A program made the translations under genes and the position numbers. This document shows, piece by piece, positions 25,776 to 33,630 of a DNA stretch of 48,309 bases. The notes under the pieces are model-generated. The model saw only the letters and a list, made by a program, of their open reading frames with translations, was not told where the DNA came from and ran no database searches. This DNA is from an uncultured Lachnospiraceae bacterium (lineage in GTDB: Bacteria > Bacillota > Clostridia > Lachnospirales > Lachnospiraceae), in assembly GCA_905236845.1 (NCBI GenBank), contig CAJOQM010000070.1, positions 1-48,309 of the forward strand, read 5' to 3'. The number at the start of each line of letters is the position of its first letter. Positions within the stretch are counted from its first letter, which is position 1.

Positions 25776-28700
25776 ATGAAGCAGCTTACATACTCGCTGG
25801 AATCCAAAGATGATGCATTGAATCTGTGCAGGGAAATCGGAAATGATTCTGATTTCCTGAAAGCTTCATGTGTCTATGTTCAGGTCTACGTACACCCCAA
25901 GGGAGTCGTTTGGTTAAACGACTTCCTTTTTGCGCTTAAAGACTCTATCCCCGATATAGTCATAGCCGGGGAGACTTCCTATGAACACGTGGTAAACGGC
26001 AAGCGTACCATAGATGTGGCGGTGGTAAGCTTTATGCTTTTTGATGAATCCAATGTAACGCTTTTTGAGTACAACATGGATTATATCGAAGAAAAGACTG
26101 CAGCTCATGATCTTTCCCGGGCGGTAAATGCCATGGATGATGCTGTGGCTGTCCAGATCTTCGTAAACAGCGTAAGCTGTTCCACCCTTGAATTTCTCGA
26201 AAATTTTAATGTCAGAAACAAGGATATAGTGTATTTCGGAGCCGGCGCCGGCGTGGGTATCGGCGAGCTCATGCTCGAAGAATCAAAGATAATGGGAAGT
26301 GCAGCCTCCGATGTCTTTGTTATCGGAAATGAAATAATATATTCCGGCATTGTGGCTGTAGTCTACCGGGGAAAGAATCTTTTCGTAAATTCCGACAGCA
26401 CCATGGGATGGACACCTACAGGGCGTACCATGTCTGTCACAAAGGTAGTAGGTTCCCAGGAGCTGGTGGAAATAGACGATATGCCCATAGCCTATCTGTA
26501 TGAGCATTATACCGGAGCAAAGCCGGGACCGCATTTTGTGAGCAATATCATGGATTTTCCCATGATAATTAAAAAAGGCGATAAAAATATCGCCAGGAAT
26601 CCTTCATTCCTGCTGGAAAACGGACATCTTTTTTATATGTTCGGACTGCATGAAGGGGACGATGTACAGTTCTCCTTCGGCAATTATCACAGGATAATGG
26701 ATCACGCCGTGGAGTGCGCCAGGAAAGCTGCGGGATTCTTCCCGGAAGCGTTGGTTTTAAATATCAGCAGCACCCGCTCCGGATATTTGAGAGACTATGA
26801 GGACGACGAGATAAATTATTACAGGAAGGTCTGCCCCTCTGTTACGGGAACCGGCGTATCCATGGGAGAGATTACCAGGTTTAACGGAGCAGGGGAGATA
26901 TTAAACAACGCAATTGTATTTACGGCTTTCAGGGAAGGTGAAGCTCCGGAGGACGGGAAAAAGCCCCGGCTTCGCAGGATAGGCGATGTAGAGGGCAAAA
27001 TCCCCATGATAGAGCGGCTCTATACCTTCCTTGAGGCTTCTACGACAGAGTTTGTGCAGCTCCAGGAGGAGCAGAGGCAGCAGGAGCTTATGGATGAGGT
27101 GCGTGTCCAGACCGCAGCAAATGATGCAAAGTCGGATTTCCTCTCATCCATGTCCCATGAAATAAGGACGCCCATAAACGCTGTCCTTGGCATGGATGAA
27201 ATGATCCTCCGGGAGGCAAAGGAGCCTGATATACGCAAATATGCCGAAAATATCAGGGCTGCGGGAAACACCCTCCTTAATCTTATAAACGATATCCTTG
27301 ATTTTTCAAAGATAGAAGCGGGAAAGATGAACCTTGTTCCCGTGAAATACAGTATGTCTTCTTTGCTTTATGATATATTTATTATGTGCTCAAACACGGC
27401 TGAGGAAAAGGGTCTTGATGTAATCTTTGATGTGGATAACGAGATACCCGATATGCTCTTTGGCGATGAGATGCGCCTTAAGCAGGTCATATTAAATATT
27501 GCAAATAACGCAGTCAAATATACAAAGACAGGCTCTGTTACCATCGTTGTGGATTACGAAAAAAAAGAAAGAAATATCATAGATCTGACTTTCCATATAA
27601 TAGATACCGGCATCGGCATTAAAGACGAGGATATGGCAAATCTCTTTAAGCCCTTTGAAAGGCTTGATGAAAAGAAGAACCGCTCTATCCTGGGCACGGG
27701 TCTTGGCATGAGCATTACGACGCAAATCCTGTCCATTATGGGAAGCGAGCTTAAGGTGGACAGCGTCTACGGTGAAGGGTCTGATTTTTATTTTACCCTA
27801 TCTCAAAGCGTGGTAAATGAGGCTCCCATCGGGAATTTCCGGCTGAAGGCAGAGCAAAGAAGCGACGAAGGAAAGCAGTATGAGGCTACATTTACCGCAT
27901 CGGGTGCAAGGATACTGGCGGTGGATGATACGCCCCTTAACCTTACTGTCCTTGAGGGGCTCCTTAAGGAAACGGGGCTTCAGATAGATACGGCCGAAAG
28001 CGGTATAGAAGCAGTGCAGCTTTGCGAGGATTTTGAATATGACGTTATTCTCATGGATCACAGGATGCCGGATATGGACGGCACCCAGACTATGATGGCG
28101 ATACAGATGGATGAAGACGGCATAAACCGGGATACGCCGGTGGTAGTCCTTACCGCAAATGCCGTAGACGGAATGAGAGAGAGGCTCCTTGATGAGGGCT
28201 TTGATGCATATCTTTCAAAGCCCATAGATTCAAATGAATTGGAGCGCATACTGGTAGAGTTTATACCTGCGGATAAGCTGGATGAATCAGGCTTTGAAGG
28301 CGGTCTCATATCGGAGCAAAATCCTCCGGATGCAACGGAAACAGCCCCCGGACACCCCGATAAGGGCAAGACAGAATTCCCCGAAGGAATATATGAGATT
28401 AAAGAGCTTGATATGGAAGCCGGCAGGAAAAACAGCGGTTCTGCCGAGATATACCTGAATGTCCTTCGGGAATATTCCGACAGCTGCAGGATGAATTACA
28501 ACCGCCTTGCGGATGATATGGAGCAGGGTGATATAAAGGATCTTACCACAAAGGTTCATGCTTTAAAGAGCTCGTCCCGTCTTGCGGGAGCCCTTGATAT
28601 ATCTGAGCGGGCGGCGCATTTGGAGCAATGCGGGGATGCGGGAGACTGGGATACCATATTAAATGAGCTTCCGGAGCTTTTGGAAGATTACAGCAATCTT

Positions 28701-28970
28701 TGCAATGCAATTATGAGGGCTTTCGACGATGCCGAAGGAGAAAAGCCCCTGATAGAAGCCGGAAATCTGAATGACGCCTATGAAGCTCTTTATGAATTTG
28801 TGGATGCCTTTGATTTCGACGGTGCAGACAATGTAATGCGGCTTCTCGGGCAGTACAATATGCCGGATAATGAAGTGGAATTTTTCAACGATATAAAGGG
28901 TCTTATGGCAGCCGTTGAAAGAGAGCAGATAATGGTACTTATTGATGAAAGAAGAGGAGAAACATCATGA
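25776..28970 (+). CDS. FIST-sensor hybrid histidine kinase (HK-REC-Hpt)
   Basis: A 1064-residue cytoplasmic hybrid kinase with no membrane helix. Domains in order: FIST_N/FIST_C sensor (about 20-400), a Gln/Glu-rich coiled coil, HisKA with H461 (SHEIRTPINAVLG), HATPase (about 560-690; NIANNAVKYT, DTGIGI, GTGLGMSI), REC with D761 (LMDHRMPDMDG), Hpt with H928 (VHALKSSSRLAG) and an extra helical domain at about 996-1064. FIST domains are predicted small-ligand sensors. A complete His-Asp-His relay is present; the phosphoryl group would next pass to an Asp of another protein, most simply the REC protein encoded directly after it. AAAGGA precedes the start. Confidence 0.92.
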   Translation: MKQLTYSLESKDDALNLCREIGNDSDFLKASCVYVQVYVHPKGVVWLNDFLFALKDSIPDIVIAGETSYEHVVNGKRTIDVAVVSFMLFDESNVTLFEYNMDYIEEKTAAHDLSRAVNAMDDAVAVQIFVNSVSCSTLEFLENFNVRNKDIVYFGAGAGVGIGELMLEESKIMGSAASDVFVIGNEIIYSGIVAVVYRGKNLFVNSDSTMGWTPTGRTMSVTKVVGSQELVEIDDMPIAYLYEHYTGAKPGPHFVSNIMDFPMIIKKGDKNIARNPSFLLENGHLFYMFGLHEGDDVQFSFGNYHRIMDHAVECARKAAGFFPEALVLNISSTRSGYLRDYEDDEINYYRKVCPSVTGTGVSMGEITRFNGAGEILNNAIVFTAFREGEAPEDGKKPRLRRIGDVEGKIPMIERLYTFLEASTTEFVQLQEEQRQQELMDEVRVQTAANDAKSDFLSSMSHEIRTPINAVLGMDEMILREAKEPDIRKYAENIRAAGNTLLNLINDILDFSKIEAGKMNLVPVKYSMSSLLYDIFIMCSNTAEEKGLDVIFDVDNEIPDMLFGDEMRLKQVILNIANNAVKYTKTGSVTIVVDYEKKERNIIDLTFHIIDTGIGIKDEDMANLFKPFERLDEKKNRSILGTGLGMSITTQILSIMGSELKVDSVYGEGSDFYFTLSQSVVNEAPIGNFRLKAEQRSDEGKQYEATFTASGARILAVDDTPLNLTVLEGLLKETGLQIDTAESGIEAVQLCEDFEYDVILMDHRMPDMDGTQTMMAIQMDEDGINRDTPVVVLTANAVDGMRERLLDEGFDAYLSKPIDSNELERILVEFIPADKLDESGFEGGLISEQNPPDATETAPGHPDKGKTEFPEGIYEIKELDMEAGRKNSGSAEIYLNVLREYSDSCRMNYNRLADDMEQGDIKDLTTKVHALKSSSRLAGALDISERAAHLEQCGDAGDWDTILNELPELLEDYSNLCNAIMRAFDDAEGEKPLIEAGNLNDAYEALYEFVDAFDFDGADNVMRLLGQYNMPDNEVEFFNDIKGLMAAVEREQIMVLIDERRGETS

Positions 28971-29827
28971 GAAGCAGACTTTCCAGATCCAGAATGAGAA
29001 GAGAATCAGAATCGGAAAACAATCAAAACGGCGAGGGAATGTCCCTGAAAAAATCTCATATTGCAGCCGATATGAAGACTGTGCTTTTGGTGTGCAGTAA
29101 AAAGACATTCATAGTAGACGCAATGGTGGATAAGCTTGAAGAAAGCGGGTATACCGTATCTTGCGTGAAAGCCGATATTATGGAAGTAGAGCCTGTGGAA
29201 GGTCCTGCGGGTTATGTTATTTATTATATTACTGACGATCTTTCCGAAAAGATTCAGGAGTTTCTCTTTTATCTTCGGGATATAGTTGTAGAAGGAGACA
29301 AGTTCCTTTATCTTGCCGGAGAAAAGGCGGATATCGAGATAGCGGAGAGAATGATGAAATCCACAAATGTGGTAACAGGTTATTTTGAGCGTCCTATCAA
29401 TGTAAATAAAGTCATTACGACATTTGAAAGGAATACTACAGGCAGAAAGCACAAGAAAAACATACTTGTGGTAGATGACGACGGTACCTTCCTTCGCTCC
29501 GTCCACGACTGGCTTAGCGACAGATACCAGGTAACCATGGCAAATTCCGGGATGAGTGCCGTTGCCTATCTTGCAAAGCATGAGCCGGATCTTATCCTTC
29601 TTGACTACGAAATGCCCATAGCCGACGGGGCAAAGGTCCTTGAAATGATCCGTACCGAGACCCAGACCTCAAACACCCCCGTTATTTTCCTTACGGGAAA
29701 GGATGATAAGGAAAGTGTTATGAAGGTCATCCCCCTAAAGCCCCAGGGGTATCTTTTAAAGACATTATCTCCGGAAAAAATCCATCAGGAAGTGGACGAT
29801 TTTTTCGAGAGACAAAAGGGAATATAA
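28967..29827 (+). CDS. Pseudo-receiver/receiver response regulator
   Basis: A 286-residue protein coupled to the kinase by an ATGA overlap. A basic 35-residue N-terminus is followed by a receiver-like fold without the acidic pocket (TVLLVCSKKTFIVDAMVDKL..., about 36-155), then a typical REC domain (160-286) with DDD at the start, phospho-acceptor D213 (LILLDYEMPIADG), T and K in FLTGKDDKES and LLKT. There is no output domain, so it may act by protein contact or as a phosphate relay. The protein at 37852-38607 has the same architecture. Confidence 0.85.
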   Translation: MRSRLSRSRMRRESESENNQNGEGMSLKKSHIAADMKTVLLVCSKKTFIVDAMVDKLEESGYTVSCVKADIMEVEPVEGPAGYVIYYITDDLSEKIQEFLFYLRDIVVEGDKFLYLAGEKADIEIAERMMKSTNVVTGYFERPINVNKVITTFERNTTGRKHKKNILVVDDDGTFLRSVHDWLSDRYQVTMANSGMSAVAYLAKHEPDLILLDYEMPIADGAKVLEMIRTETQTSNTPVIFLTGKDDKESVMKVIPLKPQGYLLKTLSPEKIHQEVDDFFERQKGI

Positions 29828-29916
29828 GCTTGCGGGAAATGCCCGAAATGCAGTATTATGAGGAGAATTTCAGCAAGAAGAATTTTATGAAAGAGTAAGA
29901 AGGATACCGCACATAT

Positions 29917-30821
29917 ATGGAACGATGGATAGTGGCCGTAGATGATGAGGAAATGAGCCTTACCAGTATAAAGATGTTGCTGGGGTCTGAGGATATGAAG
30001 GTAAGCTGCCTGAAATCCGGAAAAGACCTTCTTAAATTCATGGAAAAAATGATCCGGATCTCATTCTCCTGGATGTGAGAATGCCCGAAATGGACGGATT
30101 CGAGACATATAAAAAGTTAAGAGAACGGGAAAAGGAAAGGGAAATCCTCGAGACTCCCGTTATTTTTCTTACGGGAGATTCTGACGAAGAGACCGAGAGA
30201 TATGGTCTTCGGCTGGGAGCCTCTGATTTTATCCATAAGCCTTTTAACAAAGACATATTGATACGGCGCATCAAGAACACGGTGTCTTTCAGCAGGAGAC
30301 TTGAGACCTTGACGGAAGATGCGACTACAGACAAGCTTACGGGATTCCTTAACAAGACAAGCGGTATAGCAAAGGTGACGGCTGCCATATCAAGCCTTAA
30401 AGGTATGCTTACCGTTCTCGACCTCGACAGCTTCAAGCTTGTAAATGACCTTTTCGGCCACGAAAAGGGCGACAGGGTTCTTGAGGCATTTGCGGAGGTT
30501 GTGCGGTCCAACGTGCGGGGGCAGGATATCGTAAGCCGCATAGGCGGCGATGAGTTTATGGCGTTTTTTTGCGACCTGACAGAAGCAAGCGCCGTAAATG
30601 CCCTGACAAAGCGCTTAAATGACCAGTTTGCCGCCGGAGTGGATGCGCTTTTGGGAGAAGGACACGGGATTCCCATCGGTATATCCGTAGGAGCCGTGAA
30701 GGTTCCCGAATACGGCAGGGATTACGAAGACCTCTTCAAGATGGCGGATAAAGCCATGTATCAGGCAAAGCAGGCCGGAAAGCATTGCTGCCGCATATTT
30801 ACATCGGGAGTGCAGGGATGA
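29917..30821 (+). pseudogene. REC-GGDEF diguanylate cyclase, frameshifted
   Basis: Two frames together encode one receiver-GGDEF protein. Frame one starts at ATG 29917 (MERWIVAVDDEEMSLTSIKM) and stops at 30076-30078. The rest of the receiver continues in another frame (DPDLILLDVRMPEMDG, then FLTGDSDEETE) into a GGDEF domain with an intact GGDEF motif and a canonical inhibitory site, RGQD five residues before it. One A is missing from the run A6 at 30044-30049 (a seventh A restores KNDPDLILLD). The rest shows no decay. It may be a recent mutation, a base-calling error or, less likely, regulated slippage. If restored it would make c-di-GMP under phosphorelay control. Confidence 0.85.
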
Positions 30822-30864
30822 AAATATCCTTGCCTATTCCCAAAGTATAAAAACCGCAGGAGAT

Positions 30865-31980
30865 ATGCTTCTTGAATTTGTGGATGATGCCTTTGGTTTT
30901 TCGCAGCTGGGAGAAGAGGATAATGCGGATGAATCCGGGAAGAACAGGCGGTTTACGGCGCCTTCTGCAAGCATTCTTGTAACAGATGATAACGAAATGA
31001 ATATAGTGGTTTTTAAGAGCCTTGTTAAACGGCTCCAAATACCTACGGATACTACGGAATCTGCGGATGAAGCCATTGAAAAGACTCTTAAAAATAAATA
31101 TGACATTATTTTTATGGATCACATGATGCCGGAAAAAGACGGCATAGAGGCTTTGCATGAAATCAGGGAAAATCCCGATAATCCCAATGTTAAAACCCCT
31201 GTTATCTGCCTTACGGCCAATGTTTCCGAAGGGGCAATGCAGATGTATTTTGATGCCGGGTTTGACGGATATCTTACAAAGCCCATAGATGCAGATATAT
31301 TTGAAGGTATGCTTCTTAAATATCTGCCTGCGGAAATGATAGAGGATGCTCCCGATGAAGATGACGGCAAGGCAGGAGATAATGGGGAATCAAATGAAAT
31401 CCTTAAGGCGTTATACGGCTCTGCCATAGATGTAAAGACGGGTCTTAAAAACAGCGGCTCCATGGAAGATTATATGCCTTTGCTAAAGCTTTTTTATGAA
31501 TCGATAGACGGAAAAAGTAAAGAGCTTAAGGGGTATTATGAAGCGGAGGATTTTGAGAATTATACCATAAAGGTTCATGCGCTAAAGAGCTCTGCCCGTC
31601 TTATAGGAGCGGTTGGTTTCGGGGAAGATGCGCAGGCTCTTGAAGATGCCGGGAAAAACAGGGAGTATGGTTATATCAGGGAGCATCACAAAGAGCTTAT
31701 GGATGAATGCGCAGCGCTAAAAGAGCTCTTTTGCGGGGTGTTTTCCGGAGATGATTTATCTGATGAAGAGAATAAGCCCGAAGCATCTTCGGAAAATATG
31801 AAAGAAGCCTATGAGAGGCTTAAGGCGGCTGCAGATGAAATGGATATAGATGCCATAGAGGAAGTCTTTGAGGATATGAAAAAATACAGCATTCCAAAAG
31901 AGGAAAAGCCCCTTTGGAATGCCGTAAAAGATGCAGCTTCGCAGTATGATTATGACGGGATTTTGGAATGCCTTAAATAA
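30865..31980 (+). CDS. Orphan REC-Hpt protein, remnant of a hybrid kinase
   Basis: A 371-residue protein with REC (about 35-160; D85 in FMDHMMPEKDG, LTANV, KPID), Hpt (about 175-280; H238 in VHALKSSARLIG) and the extra helical C-terminal domain (311-371). The frame is open upstream of the first ATG and reads NILAYSQSIKTAGDMLLEFVD from about 30823, which matches the second helix of a HisKA dimerisation domain (compare IRKYAENIRAAGNTLLNLIND in the FIST kinase). The phospho-His helix and the whole ATPase domain are missing. So this is probably what remains of a hybrid kinase after deletion. AGGAG lies only two bases before the ATG, so the real start is uncertain. Confidence 0.8.
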   Translation: MLLEFVDDAFGFSQLGEEDNADESGKNRRFTAPSASILVTDDNEMNIVVFKSLVKRLQIPTDTTESADEAIEKTLKNKYDIIFMDHMMPEKDGIEALHEIRENPDNPNVKTPVICLTANVSEGAMQMYFDAGFDGYLTKPIDADIFEGMLLKYLPAEMIEDAPDEDDGKAGDNGESNEILKALYGSAIDVKTGLKNSGSMEDYMPLLKLFYESIDGKSKELKGYYEAEDFENYTIKVHALKSSARLIGAVGFGEDAQALEDAGKNREYGYIREHHKELMDECAALKELFCGVFSGDDLSDEENKPEASSENMKEAYERLKAAADEMDIDAIEEVFEDMKKYSIPKEEKPLWNAVKDAASQYDYDGILECLK

Positions 31981-31983
31981 TCT

Positions 31984-32343
31984 TTATTCTACCGGGTCTA
32001 ATTGCTTTATGGCATTTACGGCAGAATCATAATCTGCCGTCACCTTATCATAATAAGCCTTGTAGTCGTCGGGGATAGAGCCTGCCCGAAGGGCATCTGT
32101 AAATTCATTGCTGGATTTAAAGAGGTTTCCGAGCCCCAGATTAAGACATACTCCCTTAAGGGAGTGCGCAGCGCGGAAAGCTTCATCCGCATTTCCGGAT
32201 TCCAGAGAATCCGTAAGGAGATTATAGCTTCCGTCGTTTAAAAACATATTAAGGAATTTATATACATTTTTTTCGCTGGCAAGGCGCCCTGTGGTATCCT
32301 CAAGGCTACCTCCCAGTATCTCATAGCATTCCGTAAGATTCAT
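31984..32343 (-). CDS. Stand-alone Hpt phosphotransfer protein
   Basis: A 119-residue all-helical histidine phosphotransfer protein with H60 in FRAAHSLKGVCLNLGL. It is cotranscribed with the REC-HD-GYP gene upstream on the minus strand (11 bases between stop and start). AGGGAGGA overlaps the previous stop. It could accept phosphate from a hybrid-kinase receiver and deliver it to the HD-GYP receiver. Its stop codon is three bases from that of the convergent REC-Hpt gene. Confidence 0.9.
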   Translation of the reverse strand: MNLTECYEILGGSLEDTTGRLASEKNVYKFLNMFLNDGSYNLLTDSLESGNADEAFRAAHSLKGVCLNLGLGNLFKSSNEFTDALRAGSIPDDYKAYYDKVTADYDSAVNAIKQLDPVE

Positions 32344-32354
32344 GTTTTTCCTCC

Positions 32355-33497
32355 CTAGAATTCCGCAAATGAGGATTCCTCATACATACTTTCCTGGATG
32401 GCGTCTTCAGAGCGTCTCTTTATGGAATCATATATGGAGGTTTCCTTCATGTTTTCTTCGATTCTGTCTTCACACAGTGTAAAACAGTGGAGAAGCTCCG
32501 GATTAAATGAGCCGCATTCTCCCTCTTTTATCATGCGTACGGCAGTTTTGTGGTCGTAGGCGTCTTTATAGACTCTGGCGCTTGTAAGGGCGTCATATAC
32601 ATCCGCCATGGAGACTGCCTGTACATATATCGGGATCTCGTCTCCTGATATGCCGTCGGGATAGCCCGAGCCGTCCCATCTTTCGTGATGCCAGCGGCAT
32701 ATCTCATAGGCATATTTCATCATAGGCTCCTGCTCATAGCCCTTTACGGATGCTATCATGGCAGCTCCCGCCTCGGAGTGGGACTTCATAATGGCAAATT
32801 CACTGTCCGTAAGTTTCCCGGGCTTGTTGAGAATCTCTTCGGGAACCGCTATCTTTCCGATGTCATGTATGGAAGAAGCGGTACATATAGCCGATATCTG
32901 TGATGCCGTAAAATGATATTTGGGATAGAGCATCATAAGGTGACGCAGCAATATCTCTGTTATGGTATTTACATGAAGTACATGAAGCCCGCTTTCGCCG
33001 TTACGGAATTCCACCACGTTTGCAAGGACGGAAACCATCAGAGTATCGTTCCGCTCTCTTGAAACTATCTGCTCATATACTTTCTTTTGCAGCGCAGCCT
33101 TCTCCGAATAAGCCGTGATCGTGGTTATTATTCTGTGTCGAACGGCGGATTTTGAAAAAGGTCTGGTAATATAGTCTACCGCCCCCAGCTTGTATCCCCG
33201 CTCTATGTATGGCGAAGCGGCCTCTGCGGAAATAATGATAACGGGAATCTTCGTAGTCAGATGATGGGCGTTCATGGTGCCCAGTACTTCAAATCCGTCT
33301 TTTTCGGGCATGACTATATCCAGAAGCACTAAAGATATATTGGTCTTATGCTTCATAATAAGCTCAAGAGCTTCGGTTCCGTTTACGGCTTCAAGGATGT
33401 TATATTCATCCTCCAGCATATCTGCCAAAAGCTCACGGTTTATGTCCGTATCATCGGCTATCAGTATGGTTCCTTTTTTTGAAGTGTTATCGGCCAT
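32355..33497 (-). CDS. REC-HD-GYP response regulator, c-di-GMP phosphodiesterase
   Basis: A 380-residue response regulator. An N-terminal REC domain (about 8-128) has D60 (LVLLDIVMPEKDG). A coiled coil leads to an HD-GYP domain (about 150-345) with HD at 211-212 (SIHDIGK), H240, HH at 270-271 and DGSGYP at 275-280. HD-GYP domains hydrolyse c-di-GMP to pGpG or GMP; all core metal residues seem present. A tail of 40 residues follows. AGGGAG precedes the ATG. It is likely the opponent of the neighbouring GGDEF protein. Confidence 0.93.
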   Translation of the reverse strand: MADNTSKKGTILIADDTDINRELLADMLEDEYNILEAVNGTEALELIMKHKTNISLVLLDIVMPEKDGFEVLGTMNAHHLTTKIPVIIISAEAASPYIERGYKLGAVDYITRPFSKSAVRHRIITTITAYSEKAALQKKVYEQIVSRERNDTLMVSVLANVVEFRNGESGLHVLHVNTITEILLRHLMMLYPKYHFTASQISAICTASSIHDIGKIAVPEEILNKPGKLTDSEFAIMKSHSEAGAAMIASVKGYEQEPMMKYAYEICRWHHERWDGSGYPDGISGDEIPIYVQAVSMADVYDALTSARVYKDAYDHKTAVRMIKEGECGSFNPELLHCFTLCEDRIEENMKETSIYDSIKRRSEDAIQESMYEESSFAEF

Positions 33498-33543
33498 GGT
33501 GGACTCCCTGTCCTTTCCTTAATTATCCATAAGCATCATATAT

Positions 33544-33573
33544 ATAATAGCATGGCGACTGTAAGTATGGCAA
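33544..33573 (-). promoter_or_regulatory. Promoter of the HD-GYP/Hpt operon
   Basis: On the minus strand TTGCCA (33573-33568) and TATTAT (33549-33544) are 18 bases apart, about 46 bases before the HD-GYP start codon. It is divergent from the promoter of the propeller kinase; the two -35 boxes are 22 bases apart. Confidence 0.65.
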
Positions 33574-33595
33574 TCGTTTTTTACAATAATCCGTA

Positions 33596-33624
33596 TTGTC
33601 ACCCTGAATCGGTTGTCGTATAAT
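33596..33624 (+). promoter_or_regulatory. Promoter of the propeller kinase, likely leaderless
   Basis: TTGTCA (33596-33601), a 17-base spacer and TATAAT (33619-33624). The ATG starts at 33631, six bases after the -10 box, so transcription should start at or within a base or two of the A of ATG. The GGGG just before ATG would not be in the mRNA. Confidence 0.8.
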
Positions 33625-33630
33625 AGGGGT

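Noticed and set aside
29839..29898. Short peptide frame (MPEMQYYEENFSKKNFMKE) before the REC-GGDEF gene
   Set aside because: No Shine-Dalgarno sequence and no similarity to anything; more likely leader sequence.
30040..30080. Programmed -1 frameshift in the REC-GGDEF gene
   Set aside because: The A6 run gives no proper X XXY YYZ heptamer in the reading frame and is short for transcript slippage; mutation or sequence error is simpler.
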